A DNA stretch of 64,000 nucleotides from a bacterium UBP8_UBA817. GTDB lineage: Bacteria; Margulisbacteria; Marinamargulisbacteria; SXXA01; SICP01. The position numbers and the translations under genes were made by a program. Shown here piece after piece: positions 1 through 9,356 of this stretch. Each line of letters begins with the position of its first letter. Position 1 is the first letter of the stretch. Below the pieces are notes generated by a model. It had not been told where the DNA came from and searched no databases. It saw only the letters and a program-made list of their open reading frames with translations. The stretch covers positions 1-64,000 of the forward strand of contig CAMCZW010000001.1 of NCBI GenBank assembly GCA_945888435.1, read 5' to 3'.

Positions 1-272
1 TCGGCTGCAAAATCGACGCCGAAGTCCACACTAACAATGGCCGAATCGACGCAGTCATCCAAACCAAGACGGACATCTACATCTTTGAATTTAAACTCGT
101 CTTCAGCCCCACAAGCCCTGACGCCCTCACCCAAATCGCAAACGAGGCCTTAGCCCAAATCGACCACAAAAACTACTCCCAAAAATACAAAAATAACCCT
201 AATCCCATTCACAAAATCGGCATCGCATTTGATGGCAACACCCGAAATGTCGGGGCCATTGCGCAGCAATAA
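1..272 (+). CDS. PD-(D/E)XK nuclease domain protein, C-terminal part (5' end outside window)
   Basis: Open frame from the window edge to a TAA at 270-272, about 89 residues. It reads as the C-terminal nuclease-like domain found on AAA-ATPase-like proteins (PDDEXK_9/DUF1703 type). An Asp in GRIDAVIQT is followed by a beta strand with FEFKL, giving the D...ExK core. An Ala-rich helix ending in a Q-x5-Y pattern and a final KIGIAFD strand follow. In the family these sit behind an N-terminal ATPase domain that is not in this window. The stop is 2 bases before the MntA-type gene, so the genes may be co-transcribed. The family is often multicopy and of unknown role. The domain reading is confident; the full-length architecture is inferred. 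Confidence 0.7.
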   Translation, partial: GCKIDAEVHTNNGRIDAVIQTKTDIYIFEFKLVFSPTSPDALTQIANEALAQIDHKNYSQKYKNNPNPIHKIGIAFDGNTRNVGAIAQQ

Positions 273-274
273 AT

Positions 275-667
275 ATGATTGACACTATAATAAACACAAT
301 AAAAGCAACAATCCCCGATGTAATGGCAATTTACTTATTTGGAAGTATGGCCAGCGGAAATTTTACAAATGATAGCGATATCGATATTGCAGTTCTCACT
401 CACAAGGAAATTGAAAAGCAAACTCTTACTACAGCTAAAAACCAACTCTCACAAACCTTAAATCGAGATATTGATTTAATCGATTTAGTCTCCGCGTCTA
501 CCGTATTTCAATATGAAATATTAACATCAGCTAAACGAATTTTTGAGATCAGCAAAGATCAGGTAGATCCCATCGAAATTAAAATGATGGCCCTGTACCT
601 CGATTTTCAAGAAATGAGACAAGATCTCGTAGATCACATACAAAAAAGAGGGAGCGTCTATGAATAA
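275..667 (+). CDS. mntA: MntA-type nucleotidyltransferase antitoxin
   Basis: 130 aa, minimal nucleotidyltransferase fold. The diagnostic GS-X10-DXD motif is intact (GSMASGNFTNDSDID, about residues 23-37) and supplies the metal-binding Asp pair. The family (MNT domain antitoxins) neutralises a HEPN toxin by adding AMP to a Tyr next to the toxin's active site. The next gene is exactly such a HEPN protein and overlaps this one by 8 bases, so the two are translated together. Length and order match HepT/MntA type VII modules. No substrate specificity can be read beyond that. Confidence 0.85.
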   Translation: MIDTIINTIKATIPDVMAIYLFGSMASGNFTNDSDIDIAVLTHKEIEKQTLTTAKNQLSQTLNRDIDLIDLVSASTVFQYEILTSAKRIFEISKDQVDPIEIKMMALYLDFQEMRQDLVDHIQKRGSVYE

Positions 668-1067
668 TGTCATTTTAAATAAAGCAGCTTCTTTGGAAAG
701 ATGCATTAAACGTATCCAAGAAGAATATAGTGGATATGAAAAAGAGTTTAAAACAAACCATACCAAACAAGATGCCATTATTTTAAATATCGAAAGAACC
801 TGTCAAATCACCATCGATATGGGAATGACCACTATCAAAGAGAAAGGGTTGGGTATCCCTCAAAATAGTAGAGAGGTATTTGATATTTTAGCTAAAAACG
901 ACATGATTACGATGGAAATGTCATTAGAACTAAAGCATATGGTGGGATTTAGAAATCTAGCCGTACATACCTATCAGGAAATTGATTTAAATATCGTAGA
1001 ATCAATCATCACAAAGCATCTATCAACATTACTTCAATTTAGCAGCATCATGCTCAGGCAAAATTAA
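660..1067 (+). CDS. hepT: HepT-type HEPN toxin (DUF86), predicted RNase
   Basis: 135 aa, all-helical HEPN domain. The catalytic R-X4-H-X-Y motif is present as RNLAVHTY (about residues 97-104): Arg and His form the RNase site, and the Tyr is the residue AMPylated by MntA in characterised pairs. The start overlaps the upstream MntA gene by 8 bases. The gene ends one base before polA begins, so readthrough into polA is likely. All key residues are intact, so the pair looks functional rather than a relic. It sits next to a restriction-like PD-(D/E)XK protein, which suggests a small defence or stability island. Confidence 0.85.
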   Translation: MNNVILNKAASLERCIKRIQEEYSGYEKEFKTNHTKQDAIILNIERTCQITIDMGMTTIKEKGLGIPQNSREVFDILAKNDMITMEMSLELKHMVGFRNLAVHTYQEIDLNIVESIITKHLSTLLQFSSIMLRQN

Positions 1068-1068
1068 A

Positions 1069-3849
1069 ATGGCTAAAAAACTCCTCCTCATCGACGCGAT
1101 GTCTTTGGCATTTCGAGCGTATTACTCCATGCCGGAGTCTATGACGGCCCCAGACGGTAGCCCTATCGGTGCAGTACTTGGCTTTGTCAGCATGATTATG
1201 CAGGCCATCGAAAAGGTAAAACCCACGCATATCGTCGTGTGTTTTGATATGAAAGGCCCCACATTTAGGCATGATCTTTATAACGATTACAAAGGCCACC
1301 GGTCCGCACCTCCAGAAGCCTTCATCGCCCAAATCCCGGTATTTCGGTCGATCTTGGACGATATGGGGATTAAACGGGTTGAGCAAGCCGGATTTGAAGC
1401 CGACGATATCATCGGGACTCTCTCCGAAATTGCGGATAAAGTGGAAATGAAAAGCGTCATCGTTACCGGCGACAGTGACAGTCTACAGCTTGTCTCCGAC
1501 CATACCACCGTCATGATTACCCGAAAGGGGATATCGGATATCGTCATGCATACGCCAGAAACTGTCCTCACTCATTTTGGCATTTCATGCCACCAACTCA
1601 TTGATTTTAAAGCCCTCAAAGGCGATGCTTCCGATAATATCCCCGGCGTAAAAGGCGTTGGAGAAAAAACAGCATCTACTCTAATTAGAACCTATCAGAC
1701 CCTAGAAGGCATTTATGAAAATATCGATCAAATTACCCCCTCCGGCATGAGACAAAAATTAATCGATGGAAAAGCCATGGCCGAACTGTCTAAGGTGTTA
1801 GTCACCATTAAATTAGATGTCCCAATTCAGCCGCCTTTAGAGGATTTTGAATTTAACCCTGATTGGCAACAAATATTAAACGCATTCAAAAAATACGCAT
1901 TCAATTCGTTAATCCGGCGGTACCAACCCTATTTGCAAAATACCACACCAAATCCCACCATCGTAGAGACGCACGGCCGTGCGTCTCTACAATCCGATCC
2001 TGCCCCAGCAAAATACCCCTGCATCCTTACCCTACAATCGTTACAACAAATCCTACCCAACCTCCAATCCGGTTTCGCGATCGACCTAGAAACCACATCT
2101 CTAGCAATTATGGACGCCCAAATCGTAGGTATCTCACTATCTTGGGAACACGCACAGGGCGTCTACATCCCCCTAAATCCCTATGTCCTCCCACAAGATG
2201 CGCAAACCAGCTTATTTGACGCACCCGTAATCAAGGACCCTCTCTACAGCACTCGTTTCAGACTCAATCCATACCTAGAGTTACTCAAACCCATTTTAGA
2301 AAATCCTTCTATCCCAAAAACGACTCATAACGGTAAATATGAATGGGCCGTTCTTGCCAACTACGGTATCCAGCTTATGGGTATCCAATTTGATACGATG
2401 ATCGCGGCTTACCTGGTATTCCCAGGCGAGAGATTAGGGCTTAAAGAACTTGCGTCTCAACTGCTAGGCTGCGAAATGACCACTTACCAAGAGGTCACCG
2501 GCACGGGTAAATCCCAAATCAGATTTGACCAAGTTCCTATCGATAAAGCAACCCAGTACGCAGCAGCGGATTCGGACATGACATGGCGATTGACCCAACT
2601 TCTTAAACCAATGTTAGCCGAAAAGGGATTAGAAACCTTATTTAATGACATCGAACTCCCCACCTTGAAAGTCTTAGGAAAAATGGAAAGATCCGGCGTC
2701 AAACTCAATCACGTTTACCTCAAACAACTTGAAACTGAATTCGCCCAAAAACTGGTTATTTTGGAATCCCAAATTTACCAAGAGGCAGGCGGTCACTTTA
2801 ACATCAACTCCCCTCAACAATTAGGGGGTATCCTCTACGATAAACTCAATCTCCCCGTATTAAAAAAAACAAAAACAGGCCGCTCAACCGATGCCTCAGT
2901 CCTCGAAAAACTGGCGTCTCATCACCCCATCGCCAAGCTGATGATGGATTACCGCACGCTAGAAAAATTACAAAGCACCTATATCAAAGCATTGCCACAG
3001 TTAGTCAATCCAATGACGGGAAAAATCCACGCGTCGTTTAATCAAACGATTGCCGCCACAGGACGTTTATCCAGCACCACGCCAAATTTACAAAATATCC
3101 CCATTCGGACCGAAGAGGGGAGTAAAATTAGGCATGCGTTTATCCCATCACTTCCAAATGGACAATTACTCTCGGCGGATTACTCTCAAATCGAATTAAG
3201 AATTTTGGCCCATCTCTCAGAAGATCCCAATATGATGCTCGCCTTTAAAAACGGCGAAGATATTCACCAGGCCACAGCCTCACTGATTTTTGATACTCCA
3301 CTAGAAAGCGTGACCAAACAACAGCGATATCAGGCTAAAACTGTTAATTTTGGCATCATCTACGGACAATCGGCATTTGGATTATCCGAAACACTAGGTA
3401 TCGGCCGCAAAGAAGCCGCCCTCATTATCGAGGCTTACTATTTACGGTTTCCAAGCATCAAAGCGTTTATGGATAAAACCATCCAATTTGCCCGCGATAA
3501 CGGCTATGTCATTACAGAATTTGGCCGCAAACGACCCGTCCCCGATATCCACAGTAAAAACCCAGGCCTAAGACAATTTTCTGAACGCATGGCGGTTAAT
3601 ACCCGCATGCAAGGTACCGCCGCAGACTTGATTAAAGTGGCCATGATTCACATCCAAACGGATATTGAGAAAAAAGCCCTCAAAAGCCGCATGATTATCC
3701 AGGTGCATGACGAATTGGTATTTGATGTCTATCCTGGAGAAGAAGAAACGCTTAAAGAAATTGTCGTCACCCGAATGGAATCTGCGGCCACTTTTTCAAT
3801 TCCGCTCAAAGTAGATTCGGCCTTTGGATCAAGTTGGCAGTCGTTATAG
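1069..3849 (+). CDS. polA: DNA polymerase I
   Basis: 926 aa, normal family length with three domains. The N-terminal 5'-3' nuclease covers roughly 1-290 (LLLIDAMSLAFRAYY, then the GDASDNIPGVKGVGEKTA helix-hairpin-helix region). The 3'-5' proofreading domain covers about 315-520 and keeps its acidic residues (DLE at 339-341, NGKYE, FDTM, YAAADSD), so proofreading should be active. The family A polymerase domain follows (motif A DYSQIELRIL, motif B KTVNFGIIYG, motif C VHDELVF). It fills gaps in DNA repair and removes Okazaki primers. Residues 299-308 are encoded by a palindromic repeat (1963-1990) placed in the linker between the nuclease and proofreading domains. The gene starts just after hepT with no promoter of its own visible. 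Confidence 0.97.
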   Translation: MAKKLLLIDAMSLAFRAYYSMPESMTAPDGSPIGAVLGFVSMIMQAIEKVKPTHIVVCFDMKGPTFRHDLYNDYKGHRSAPPEAFIAQIPVFRSILDDMGIKRVEQAGFEADDIIGTLSEIADKVEMKSVIVTGDSDSLQLVSDHTTVMITRKGISDIVMHTPETVLTHFGISCHQLIDFKALKGDASDNIPGVKGVGEKTASTLIRTYQTLEGIYENIDQITPSGMRQKLIDGKAMAELSKVLVTIKLDVPIQPPLEDFEFNPDWQQILNAFKKYAFNSLIRRYQPYLQNTTPNPTIVETHGRASLQSDPAPAKYPCILTLQSLQQILPNLQSGFAIDLETTSLAIMDAQIVGISLSWEHAQGVYIPLNPYVLPQDAQTSLFDAPVIKDPLYSTRFRLNPYLELLKPILENPSIPKTTHNGKYEWAVLANYGIQLMGIQFDTMIAAYLVFPGERLGLKELASQLLGCEMTTYQEVTGTGKSQIRFDQVPIDKATQYAAADSDMTWRLTQLLKPMLAEKGLETLFNDIELPTLKVLGKMERSGVKLNHVYLKQLETEFAQKLVILESQIYQEAGGHFNINSPQQLGGILYDKLNLPVLKKTKTGRSTDASVLEKLASHHPIAKLMMDYRTLEKLQSTYIKALPQLVNPMTGKIHASFNQTIAATGRLSSTTPNLQNIPIRTEEGSKIRHAFIPSLPNGQLLSADYSQIELRILAHLSEDPNMMLAFKNGEDIHQATASLIFDTPLESVTKQQRYQAKTVNFGIIYGQSAFGLSETLGIGRKEAALIIEAYYLRFPSIKAFMDKTIQFARDNGYVITEFGRKRPVPDIHSKNPGLRQFSERMAVNTRMQGTAADLIKVAMIHIQTDIEKKALKSRMIIQVHDELVFDVYPGEEETLKEIVVTRMESAATFSIPLKVDSAFGSSWQSL
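1963..1990. repeat. In-frame palindromic repeat inside polA
   Basis: A perfect 28-bp palindrome with 14-bp arms starting GTAGAGACGCACGG. It is in phase with polA and encodes VETHGRASL plus one flanking residue, in a linker between two domains where extra residues should be tolerated. A sister palindrome with the same outer 10 bases lies in frame in the phosphopantetheinyl transferase gene at 39181-39209. A short mobile palindrome of this kind resembles, in behaviour only, the Rickettsia palindromic elements that insert into coding genes. Confidence 0.85.
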
Positions 3850-3930
3850 CCGACTGAAATAAAACGTATAAACAATCGATAACATAATACTCACAACGCA
3901 CTAACCACATACACCACAGGGAGTAATCAA

Positions 3931-4479
3931 ATGCTCAAAATTATTAGTTATGCCCCTGCCGATGTTATCGATAGAAAAATACAAGCCATAAAAAAAGAAA
4001 TAGACGATACTGTTGCAAGATCCCAAGCGCTATTTCAAGAAATTACACAAAATATTTCACAGTCAAAAGCGCCTGTTCGTAGCGCTTCGTATAGGGATTT
4101 TCGTTCACATCATTCCGACAGTTATCCCGCTTTACCAGAGCCAAAACCCCCACTACTAAAAGCATGTCAACAAGGTCGCCCGATTGACGTGATTAAAGAG
4201 TTAATGAATGCGTATAGAGGAAAAGGGGACCTCAAATCAGAAAAAAAATTACAAGAATATCTCAATTTAATTGCAGAAAATCTCCCTACAAATGGCTTCT
4301 ATTTCTTCTATGAATTTGAGCCGGTAGTAGACAGTAACGGATTTACACCTCACTATCATGCCCTTCAATCCGGAAGTGTAGAAACCCTGGAGTTGCTTTA
4401 CAAATTATGGTCTTCCCCGAAGATGAAAGGTAAGCATGAGGCTGCTATAAAAAAGACTTCCGTGAAAGGACCCCTATGA
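3931..4479 (+). CDS. Ankyrin-type protein, 5' part of a frameshifted gene
   Basis: 182 aa in frame, preceded by a good ribosome site (GGGAG, 7 bases before ATG). The N-terminal third is a short coiled region. Residues about 75-160 contain degenerate ankyrin units (PPLLKACQQGRPIDVIKELM, then NGFTPHYHALQSGSVETLELL). The reading ends abruptly in KGPL at 4479, in the middle of an ankyrin repeat. The repeat's continuation is in the next frame (RSDEPVMIAAQEEHYDTVIW). Dropping one G from the GG at 4468-4469 would fuse this gene with the next into one protein of about 416 aa. Read it as a broken gene or as a base-calling error. The style resembles the 959-aa ankyrin protein at 10167. Confidence 0.7.
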   Translation: MLKIISYAPADVIDRKIQAIKKEIDDTVARSQALFQEITQNISQSKAPVRSASYRDFRSHHSDSYPALPEPKPPLLKACQQGRPIDVIKELMNAYRGKGDLKSEKKLQEYLNLIAENLPTNGFYFFYEFEPVVDSNGFTPHYHALQSGSVETLELLYKLWSSPKMKGKHEAAIKKTSVKGPL

Positions 4480-4528
4480 AACTATCTGCACAGTTGGGAC
4501 ATACAAACGCCGTTCTGATGAACCCGTC

Positions 4529-5179
4529 ATGATTGCGGCACAGGAAGAGCATTATGACACTGTGATATGGATAATAAGTCAATATAGCGAAAGAGAGTTG
4601 CAAGATCTGATAACTAAGTTTGAAAAAATGATCAAATTGAACCCGATCATTGAAAAAATTATAGAGCATAGAAAAATGGTATTAAAAATTGAGGAACTTA
4701 ACAAAACGCTAATCTCCTTAGAAGCCAAAAAAGAATCTCAAATCCAGTTTAGGCTAACCCCAACAACACTCAAAGACTTTTCTCAAATCTTTCAAGGGTC
4801 ATCAACCGGTAAGCATAACTATTTCACTGAGCAGCATTTAGGAATTGTTGTCGATTATTTAAGACAGGAGATGTTTAAAACTCCTCAATTGGCCGATAAA
4901 TTTTGTGACGAAGCAGTAAAGCCTAATTATGAGTATAAAAAGGCAGCCAGAGGAGTTATACGGTTATGGGTAAGGCTATCACCAAGTGACAAAAGTCTAA
5001 TCGAAAAAGCGTTGAGTGACGACCATATCGAGAGTTGTAGAAACATGTTTTACGAATTCTCGAGCTGTAGCCCTCAAGAAATATTAGAAAAATGGAATGC
5101 AAATGGGGGCGTAAAAGAACGTATTTTAAAATCCTTGGAAATGAGTCATGAAGAAAGTACTATCGACCTCCCCCTATAA
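4529..5179 (+). CDS. Ankyrin-type protein, 3' part of a frameshifted gene
   Basis: 216 aa from an internal ATG. The true reading probably enters this frame near 4469, since the frame is open from 4466 and continues the ankyrin helix pair begun upstream. The rest is a predicted helical region without a family I recognise. There is no ribosome site in front of 4529, which supports the view that this is not an independent gene. The 3' end overlaps the next gene by 32 bases. Function unknown. Confidence 0.6.
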   Translation: MIAAQEEHYDTVIWIISQYSERELQDLITKFEKMIKLNPIIEKIIEHRKMVLKIEELNKTLISLEAKKESQIQFRLTPTTLKDFSQIFQGSSTGKHNYFTEQHLGIVVDYLRQEMFKTPQLADKFCDEAVKPNYEYKKAARGVIRLWVRLSPSDKSLIEKALSDDHIESCRNMFYEFSSCSPQEILEKWNANGGVKERILKSLEMSHEESTIDLPL

Positions 5180-6413
5180 TCTAGTCAAAAAGTTTGAAAA
5201 ACTAAGTTCCAGAGAAGAGCTTTCTCAATATCCGGTCGATGATCCGATCCGGGTGCTTGAATTGGTCTGGAAAAATACTCAAATCCCAAAGGATTTAGTC
5301 GACATCGAAATCCACCATCAAGACAAAGTTGAGGAGCTCATTAACTGCATGAAATACTGCCAATGGAAGGCACCAATTTTTGATTGGCACCAAAAAGGTA
5401 AACAGTGGGTTAGCGGCATCAATGACTTAGCGCTCGTCGCTTATCTCCAGCGAAAAATCACTCAAGATGAATTCCATCACCTAATGAGTATTTTTAATGC
5501 TAAACGCCAATTTGAAAATGGAGAGCCCCTCACAATCACCGGAAATACAGTCCGTAAGGACTCAGGGGTAAAAAAAGTCACGGTGACCATGCCAACATGC
5601 CAAGATAAAGTAGGGGTAATAGGCGTATCAGGAAAGGGGTATGATGAAGTTTATAAAGAGTTTCTTGATAAACTAGAAAAGTATAATAAAAAAGTTAAAA
5701 AGAAAATTGATATTAAAAAAGTAATCACCAAGATATTAGAGCTGCCTACTCATCTGAGCACCTTCATGGTCGTAGAATTACCCAAAAAATATATTCAAAA
5801 TCAAAAGATTCTGAGCGGAGTAATATTTAACCCGGATTTCTATGTGAGTCAGTTTTGTTTTGATAATTTTCCGACAGTGGATGCCTATAATCTTGGAGAA
5901 GATCATATCCAAATCCAATATCTATCCTATGCCATGCTCAATAGCTGTTTTGGCGAATTTAAGCCTTTGATGAGATTTGGAGTGCCCTCAACAGAGAGCC
6001 AAATTCCATTCAAACAACAAGGCAGACATATTGTTTCTATCATTGATCCAAGGGTAACGTGTAATTTTGTTGCACCTCACTTCTTTGAGGGCGGCCCAGT
6101 CATGACGGAAATCCATGATGCTCATATTCATGTTGCGCTGGCGTCTCAGTACAGTAAAGAGTTTGTTGACCAAATTTTTGCAATCATCCCCAAAGTTAAC
6201 AGTGTCATAAAGCTTGCAATGCAAAAGAGGATTCCAGACTATGAAATTGATAAAATGAATACGTATAAAGAAATGTTAATCGATTTAAGTATGCATTTTG
6301 CATCAGTATGTAACGGAGAGAACTATCCCCTTAAATTTCACATGACTCATCTCGCAGGACATCTTCAATTGACGCCTTGGTTTTTAGATCAGATTTTCTC
6401 AACTAACCCTTAA
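5148..6413 (+). CDS. Protein of unknown function, 421 aa
   Basis: A complete 421-aa reading frame that I do not recognise. It has no signal peptide and no obvious transmembrane segment. The middle (about 170-205) is very Lys-rich with a predicted charged helix (DKLEKYNKKVKKKIDIKK). The C-terminal half has a mixed alpha/beta look with several Cys and His (for example HFFEGGPVMTEIHDAHIHVA around 308-328). It overlaps the frameshifted ankyrin gene by 32 bases, suggesting translational coupling. It converges with gcvP, the two stop codons overlapping. Together with the neighbouring ankyrin genes it could belong to an accessory, host- or predator-directed set, but nothing in the sequence proves that. 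Confidence 0.7.
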   Translation: MKKVLSTSPYNLVKKFEKLSSREELSQYPVDDPIRVLELVWKNTQIPKDLVDIEIHHQDKVEELINCMKYCQWKAPIFDWHQKGKQWVSGINDLALVAYLQRKITQDEFHHLMSIFNAKRQFENGEPLTITGNTVRKDSGVKKVTVTMPTCQDKVGVIGVSGKGYDEVYKEFLDKLEKYNKKVKKKIDIKKVITKILELPTHLSTFMVVELPKKYIQNQKILSGVIFNPDFYVSQFCFDNFPTVDAYNLGEDHIQIQYLSYAMLNSCFGEFKPLMRFGVPSTESQIPFKQQGRHIVSIIDPRVTCNFVAPHFFEGGPVMTEIHDAHIHVALASQYSKEFVDQIFAIIPKVNSVIKLAMQKRIPDYEIDKMNTYKEMLIDLSMHFASVCNGENYPLKFHMTHLAGHLQLTPWFLDQIFSTNP

Positions 6414-9247
6414 GAGCAACTACAGATTAAATTTCGGTCACCATACGCATTATCGACCCTACCCACCGACGGCCAAAACTTACGGTCTTTTAAATACTCC
6501 AATGGATAGGCCGCTTCACGTCGTCCATACGGATGTGCCCAAGTATCTGAGGCAATTTCAACGGCGGTATGAGGTGCGTTTTTAAGGACATTATTTTCCT
6601 TGTCCGCCTTGCCGGACGCAATATCATCAATTTCTTTTTTAATGCTAATCATGGCATCACAAAAGCGATCTAGCTCCGCTTTGTCTTCACTTTCCGTGGG
6701 TTCAATCATCAAGGTTCCAGGGACAGGCCAAGACATCGTCGGGGCATGAAATCCATAATCCATTAATCGCTTGGCAATATCTTCAACTTCAACGCCAGCT
6801 GACTTTTTAAATGCACGGCAATCGATAATTAATTCATGCGCAACATGGCCATGAGTCCCCGTATATAACACCGAATACTCACCCTGTAGTCTTGCCTTAA
6901 TATAGTTGGCATTTAAAATGGCATATCGGGTGGCATTGGCGAGGCCCTCAAGCCCCATCAGTAAAATATAGGCATAACTAATCAACAAAATACTCGCACT
7001 TCCAAACGGCGCCGCAGAGACGGCATTCACTTGCTGAAGGTGTGAGGGCACAAGTGCATGTCCAGGCAAAAACGGAGTTAAATGCTTGGCCACACAAATC
7101 GGTCCCACACCAGGGCCGCCGCCGCCATGAGGGATACAAAAGGTTTTATGTAAATTAAGGTGACAGACATCCGCCCCAATCGCGCCCGGGCTGGTTAACC
7201 CAACTTGAGCATTCATATTGGCGCCGTCCATATACACTTGCCCGCCATTGGCATGGATAATCGTACAAATCTCTTGAATCGTCTCCTCAAAGACCCCATG
7301 TGTCGATGGATAAGTGACCATTAAACAGGCCAGCGACTCTTTATGCTGAGCTGCTTTTTCAGACAAATCTTTCACATCAATATTGCCTCTACTATCACAC
7401 GCCACTGTCACAACCGTCATCCCCGCCATCGATGCCGTTGCAGGGTTAGTGCCATGCGCAGACGATGGAATTAAGGCGACATTTCGGTGACTTTCACCCT
7501 TGCTATTCAAATATGCTTTAATCACAATCAATCCAGCCAATTCGCCTTGTGCGCCAGAGTTGGGTTGTATCGAGGTTGCATCAAATCCGGTTAATTTGGC
7601 CAAGTCTGATTCGAGTGTCTGGATAAGTGACGCGTACCCCAAGCAATGCTCTGCCGGTGCAAAAGGATGTAATTGAGAAAACCCTTTAAAACTTACGGGT
7701 ATCATTTCAACTGCAGCATTCAATTTCATTGTGCAAGATCCAAGCGGGATCATTGAGTGAGTCAATGATAAGTCCTTACCCATTAATTTAGACAAATATC
7801 TCATCATTTGAGACTCTGAATGATACGTATTAAATGAGGATTGAGTTAAAAATGGGGTTGATCTTAAATTGGAGGAGGGGAGGGTGTGATGAAATGAGGA
7901 TGGCGCCATTTTAAAAGAGGTATGCCCTTTGGCCTTTGCAAATAATGAAATCACTTTCATAATATCGTCGTCACTACAGATTTCATCTACAGAGATTCCA
8001 ATATGACCCGAAAGATCTTCTCTAAAATTAATCAGTACATGCCTAGAAAGGGCAATAATCTCTAAGCGAAGTGCGTCATCCACGGACAACGTCACCGTAT
8101 CAAAAAATACAGAATGGGTCACTTTGTAGCCTAGTTGAGACAGTCCTTCCGCCAATTCGAGCGCACGGTGATGCATCGCAGTCGCAATTCGTTTCAACCC
8201 ATCCGGTCCATGATACACCGCATACATCGCCGCCATATTGGCAAGTAATGCCTGGGCCGTACAAATATTAGAGGTCGCCTTGTCCCTACGGATATGTTGC
8301 TCTCGTGTCTGTAATGCCATCCGATACGCAGGATTACCATGACGATCGATGGATATCCCGATCATTCGCCCAGGGAGTTGGCGTTTAAACTCATCCTTTA
8401 CCGCAATAAATCCAGCATGTGGCCCGCCAAATCCCATTGGCACTCCAAATCGTTGAGCAGATCCAATAGCGGCATCCGCGCCCATTTCTCCAGGAGATTT
8501 AATCAAAGTTAATGCCATCAAATCGGTCGCCACCGCCACCAAAACTGATGCAGAATGCGCACGCTCAATCATCGAAGTCATTTCTCGCACTTCACCGGTG
8601 GCGGATGGATTTTGAAATAAAACCCCAAAAACATTCGATGTCAGCTCAGCCGATTCAACATCAGTAAGTTGTATCGTAATCCCCAATGGCTTCGCACGCC
8701 CAATTAAGACATCTACGGTTTGAGGAAATACACCCCTGTCTACTAAAAATACGCTCGCCTCTTTTTTATCTTTATGTCGGACACGATAAAGTAAAGTCAT
8801 CGCTTCAGATGCCGCTGTGGCTTCATCTAATAAAGAGGCATTGGCATTATCAAGACCGGTCAAATCACATACCATCGTCTGAAAATTAAATAACATCTCA
8901 AGCCGGCCCTGAGAAATCTCGGCCTGATACGGCGTATATTGGGTATACCATCCTGGGTTTTCAAACACATTTCGTAAAATCACAGGTGGAGTGACAGTCC
9001 CATAGTAGCCAAGTCCAATCATGGATTTTGCCACTACATTTTGCTGCTCAATCTCTCGGATATGCGCCAAATATCCCGCTTCCGACATCGCAGTTTTATA
9101 GGTCAGCTCAAGGGGCGCTTTACGAATCGATGCGGGAATGGTCTCATCAATCAACTGATCAAGAGTGTTAACCCCAATTGCGCTAAGCATCGCAGAAGTT
9201 TCTAGAAATGACGGGCCAATATGTCGGGACTCAAAGGAAATACTCAT
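6410..9247 (-). CDS. gcvP: Glycine dehydrogenase (decarboxylating), P-protein of the glycine cleavage system
   Basis: 945 aa, the single-chain form with both halves fused. It decarboxylates glycine and passes the aminomethyl group to lipoyl-GcvH. Both halves are visible: N-terminal FESRHIGP through the TAASEAM region, and a C-terminal half with the PLP-binding lysine in NLHKTFCIPHGGGGPG (about residue 699) followed by a glycine-rich loop. The T-protein gene gcvT is in this window at 44192; gcvH and lpd are not. The start ATG has GAGG about 8 bases upstream. It converges with the unknown gene at 5148. A TATAAT box lies about 37 bases before the start. Confidence 0.96.
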   Translation of the reverse strand: MSISFESRHIGPSFLETSAMLSAIGVNTLDQLIDETIPASIRKAPLELTYKTAMSEAGYLAHIREIEQQNVVAKSMIGLGYYGTVTPPVILRNVFENPGWYTQYTPYQAEISQGRLEMLFNFQTMVCDLTGLDNANASLLDEATAASEAMTLLYRVRHKDKKEASVFLVDRGVFPQTVDVLIGRAKPLGITIQLTDVESAELTSNVFGVLFQNPSATGEVREMTSMIERAHSASVLVAVATDLMALTLIKSPGEMGADAAIGSAQRFGVPMGFGGPHAGFIAVKDEFKRQLPGRMIGISIDRHGNPAYRMALQTREQHIRRDKATSNICTAQALLANMAAMYAVYHGPDGLKRIATAMHHRALELAEGLSQLGYKVTHSVFFDTVTLSVDDALRLEIIALSRHVLINFREDLSGHIGISVDEICSDDDIMKVISLFAKAKGHTSFKMAPSSFHHTLPSSNLRSTPFLTQSSFNTYHSESQMMRYLSKLMGKDLSLTHSMIPLGSCTMKLNAAVEMIPVSFKGFSQLHPFAPAEHCLGYASLIQTLESDLAKLTGFDATSIQPNSGAQGELAGLIVIKAYLNSKGESHRNVALIPSSAHGTNPATASMAGMTVVTVACDSRGNIDVKDLSEKAAQHKESLACLMVTYPSTHGVFEETIQEICTIIHANGGQVYMDGANMNAQVGLTSPGAIGADVCHLNLHKTFCIPHGGGGPGVGPICVAKHLTPFLPGHALVPSHLQQVNAVSAAPFGSASILLISYAYILLMGLEGLANATRYAILNANYIKARLQGEYSVLYTGTHGHVAHELIIDCRAFKKSAGVEVEDIAKRLMDYGFHAPTMSWPVPGTLMIEPTESEDKAELDRFCDAMISIKKEIDDIASGKADKENNVLKNAPHTAVEIASDTWAHPYGRREAAYPLEYLKDRKFWPSVGRVDNAYGDRNLICSCS

Positions 9248-9283
9248 GAAAATGCCTCACACTAAAAAATAAAAAAACAGGCA

Positions 9284-9289
9284 ATTATA
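9284..9289 (-). promoter_or_regulatory. Candidate -10 box for gcvP
   Basis: TATAAT on the minus strand, about 37 bases before the gcvP ATG, leaving a leader of roughly 30 bases. No convincing -35 is seen. No glycine riboswitch-like structure is visible in the 100 bases upstream. The RAYT element begins about 70 bases further upstream and has not disrupted this box. Confidence 0.45.
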
Positions 9290-9356
9290 GTAGCAAAGAA
9301 ATAGAATTATTGCGGTGAAATTTTATATAACTTAACTTAGGGCCAACTTATGATAG

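Noticed and set aside
3838-3870. CAGTCG/CGACTG stem after polA as a terminator
   Set aside because: The stem is only 6 bp and no T run follows on either strand.
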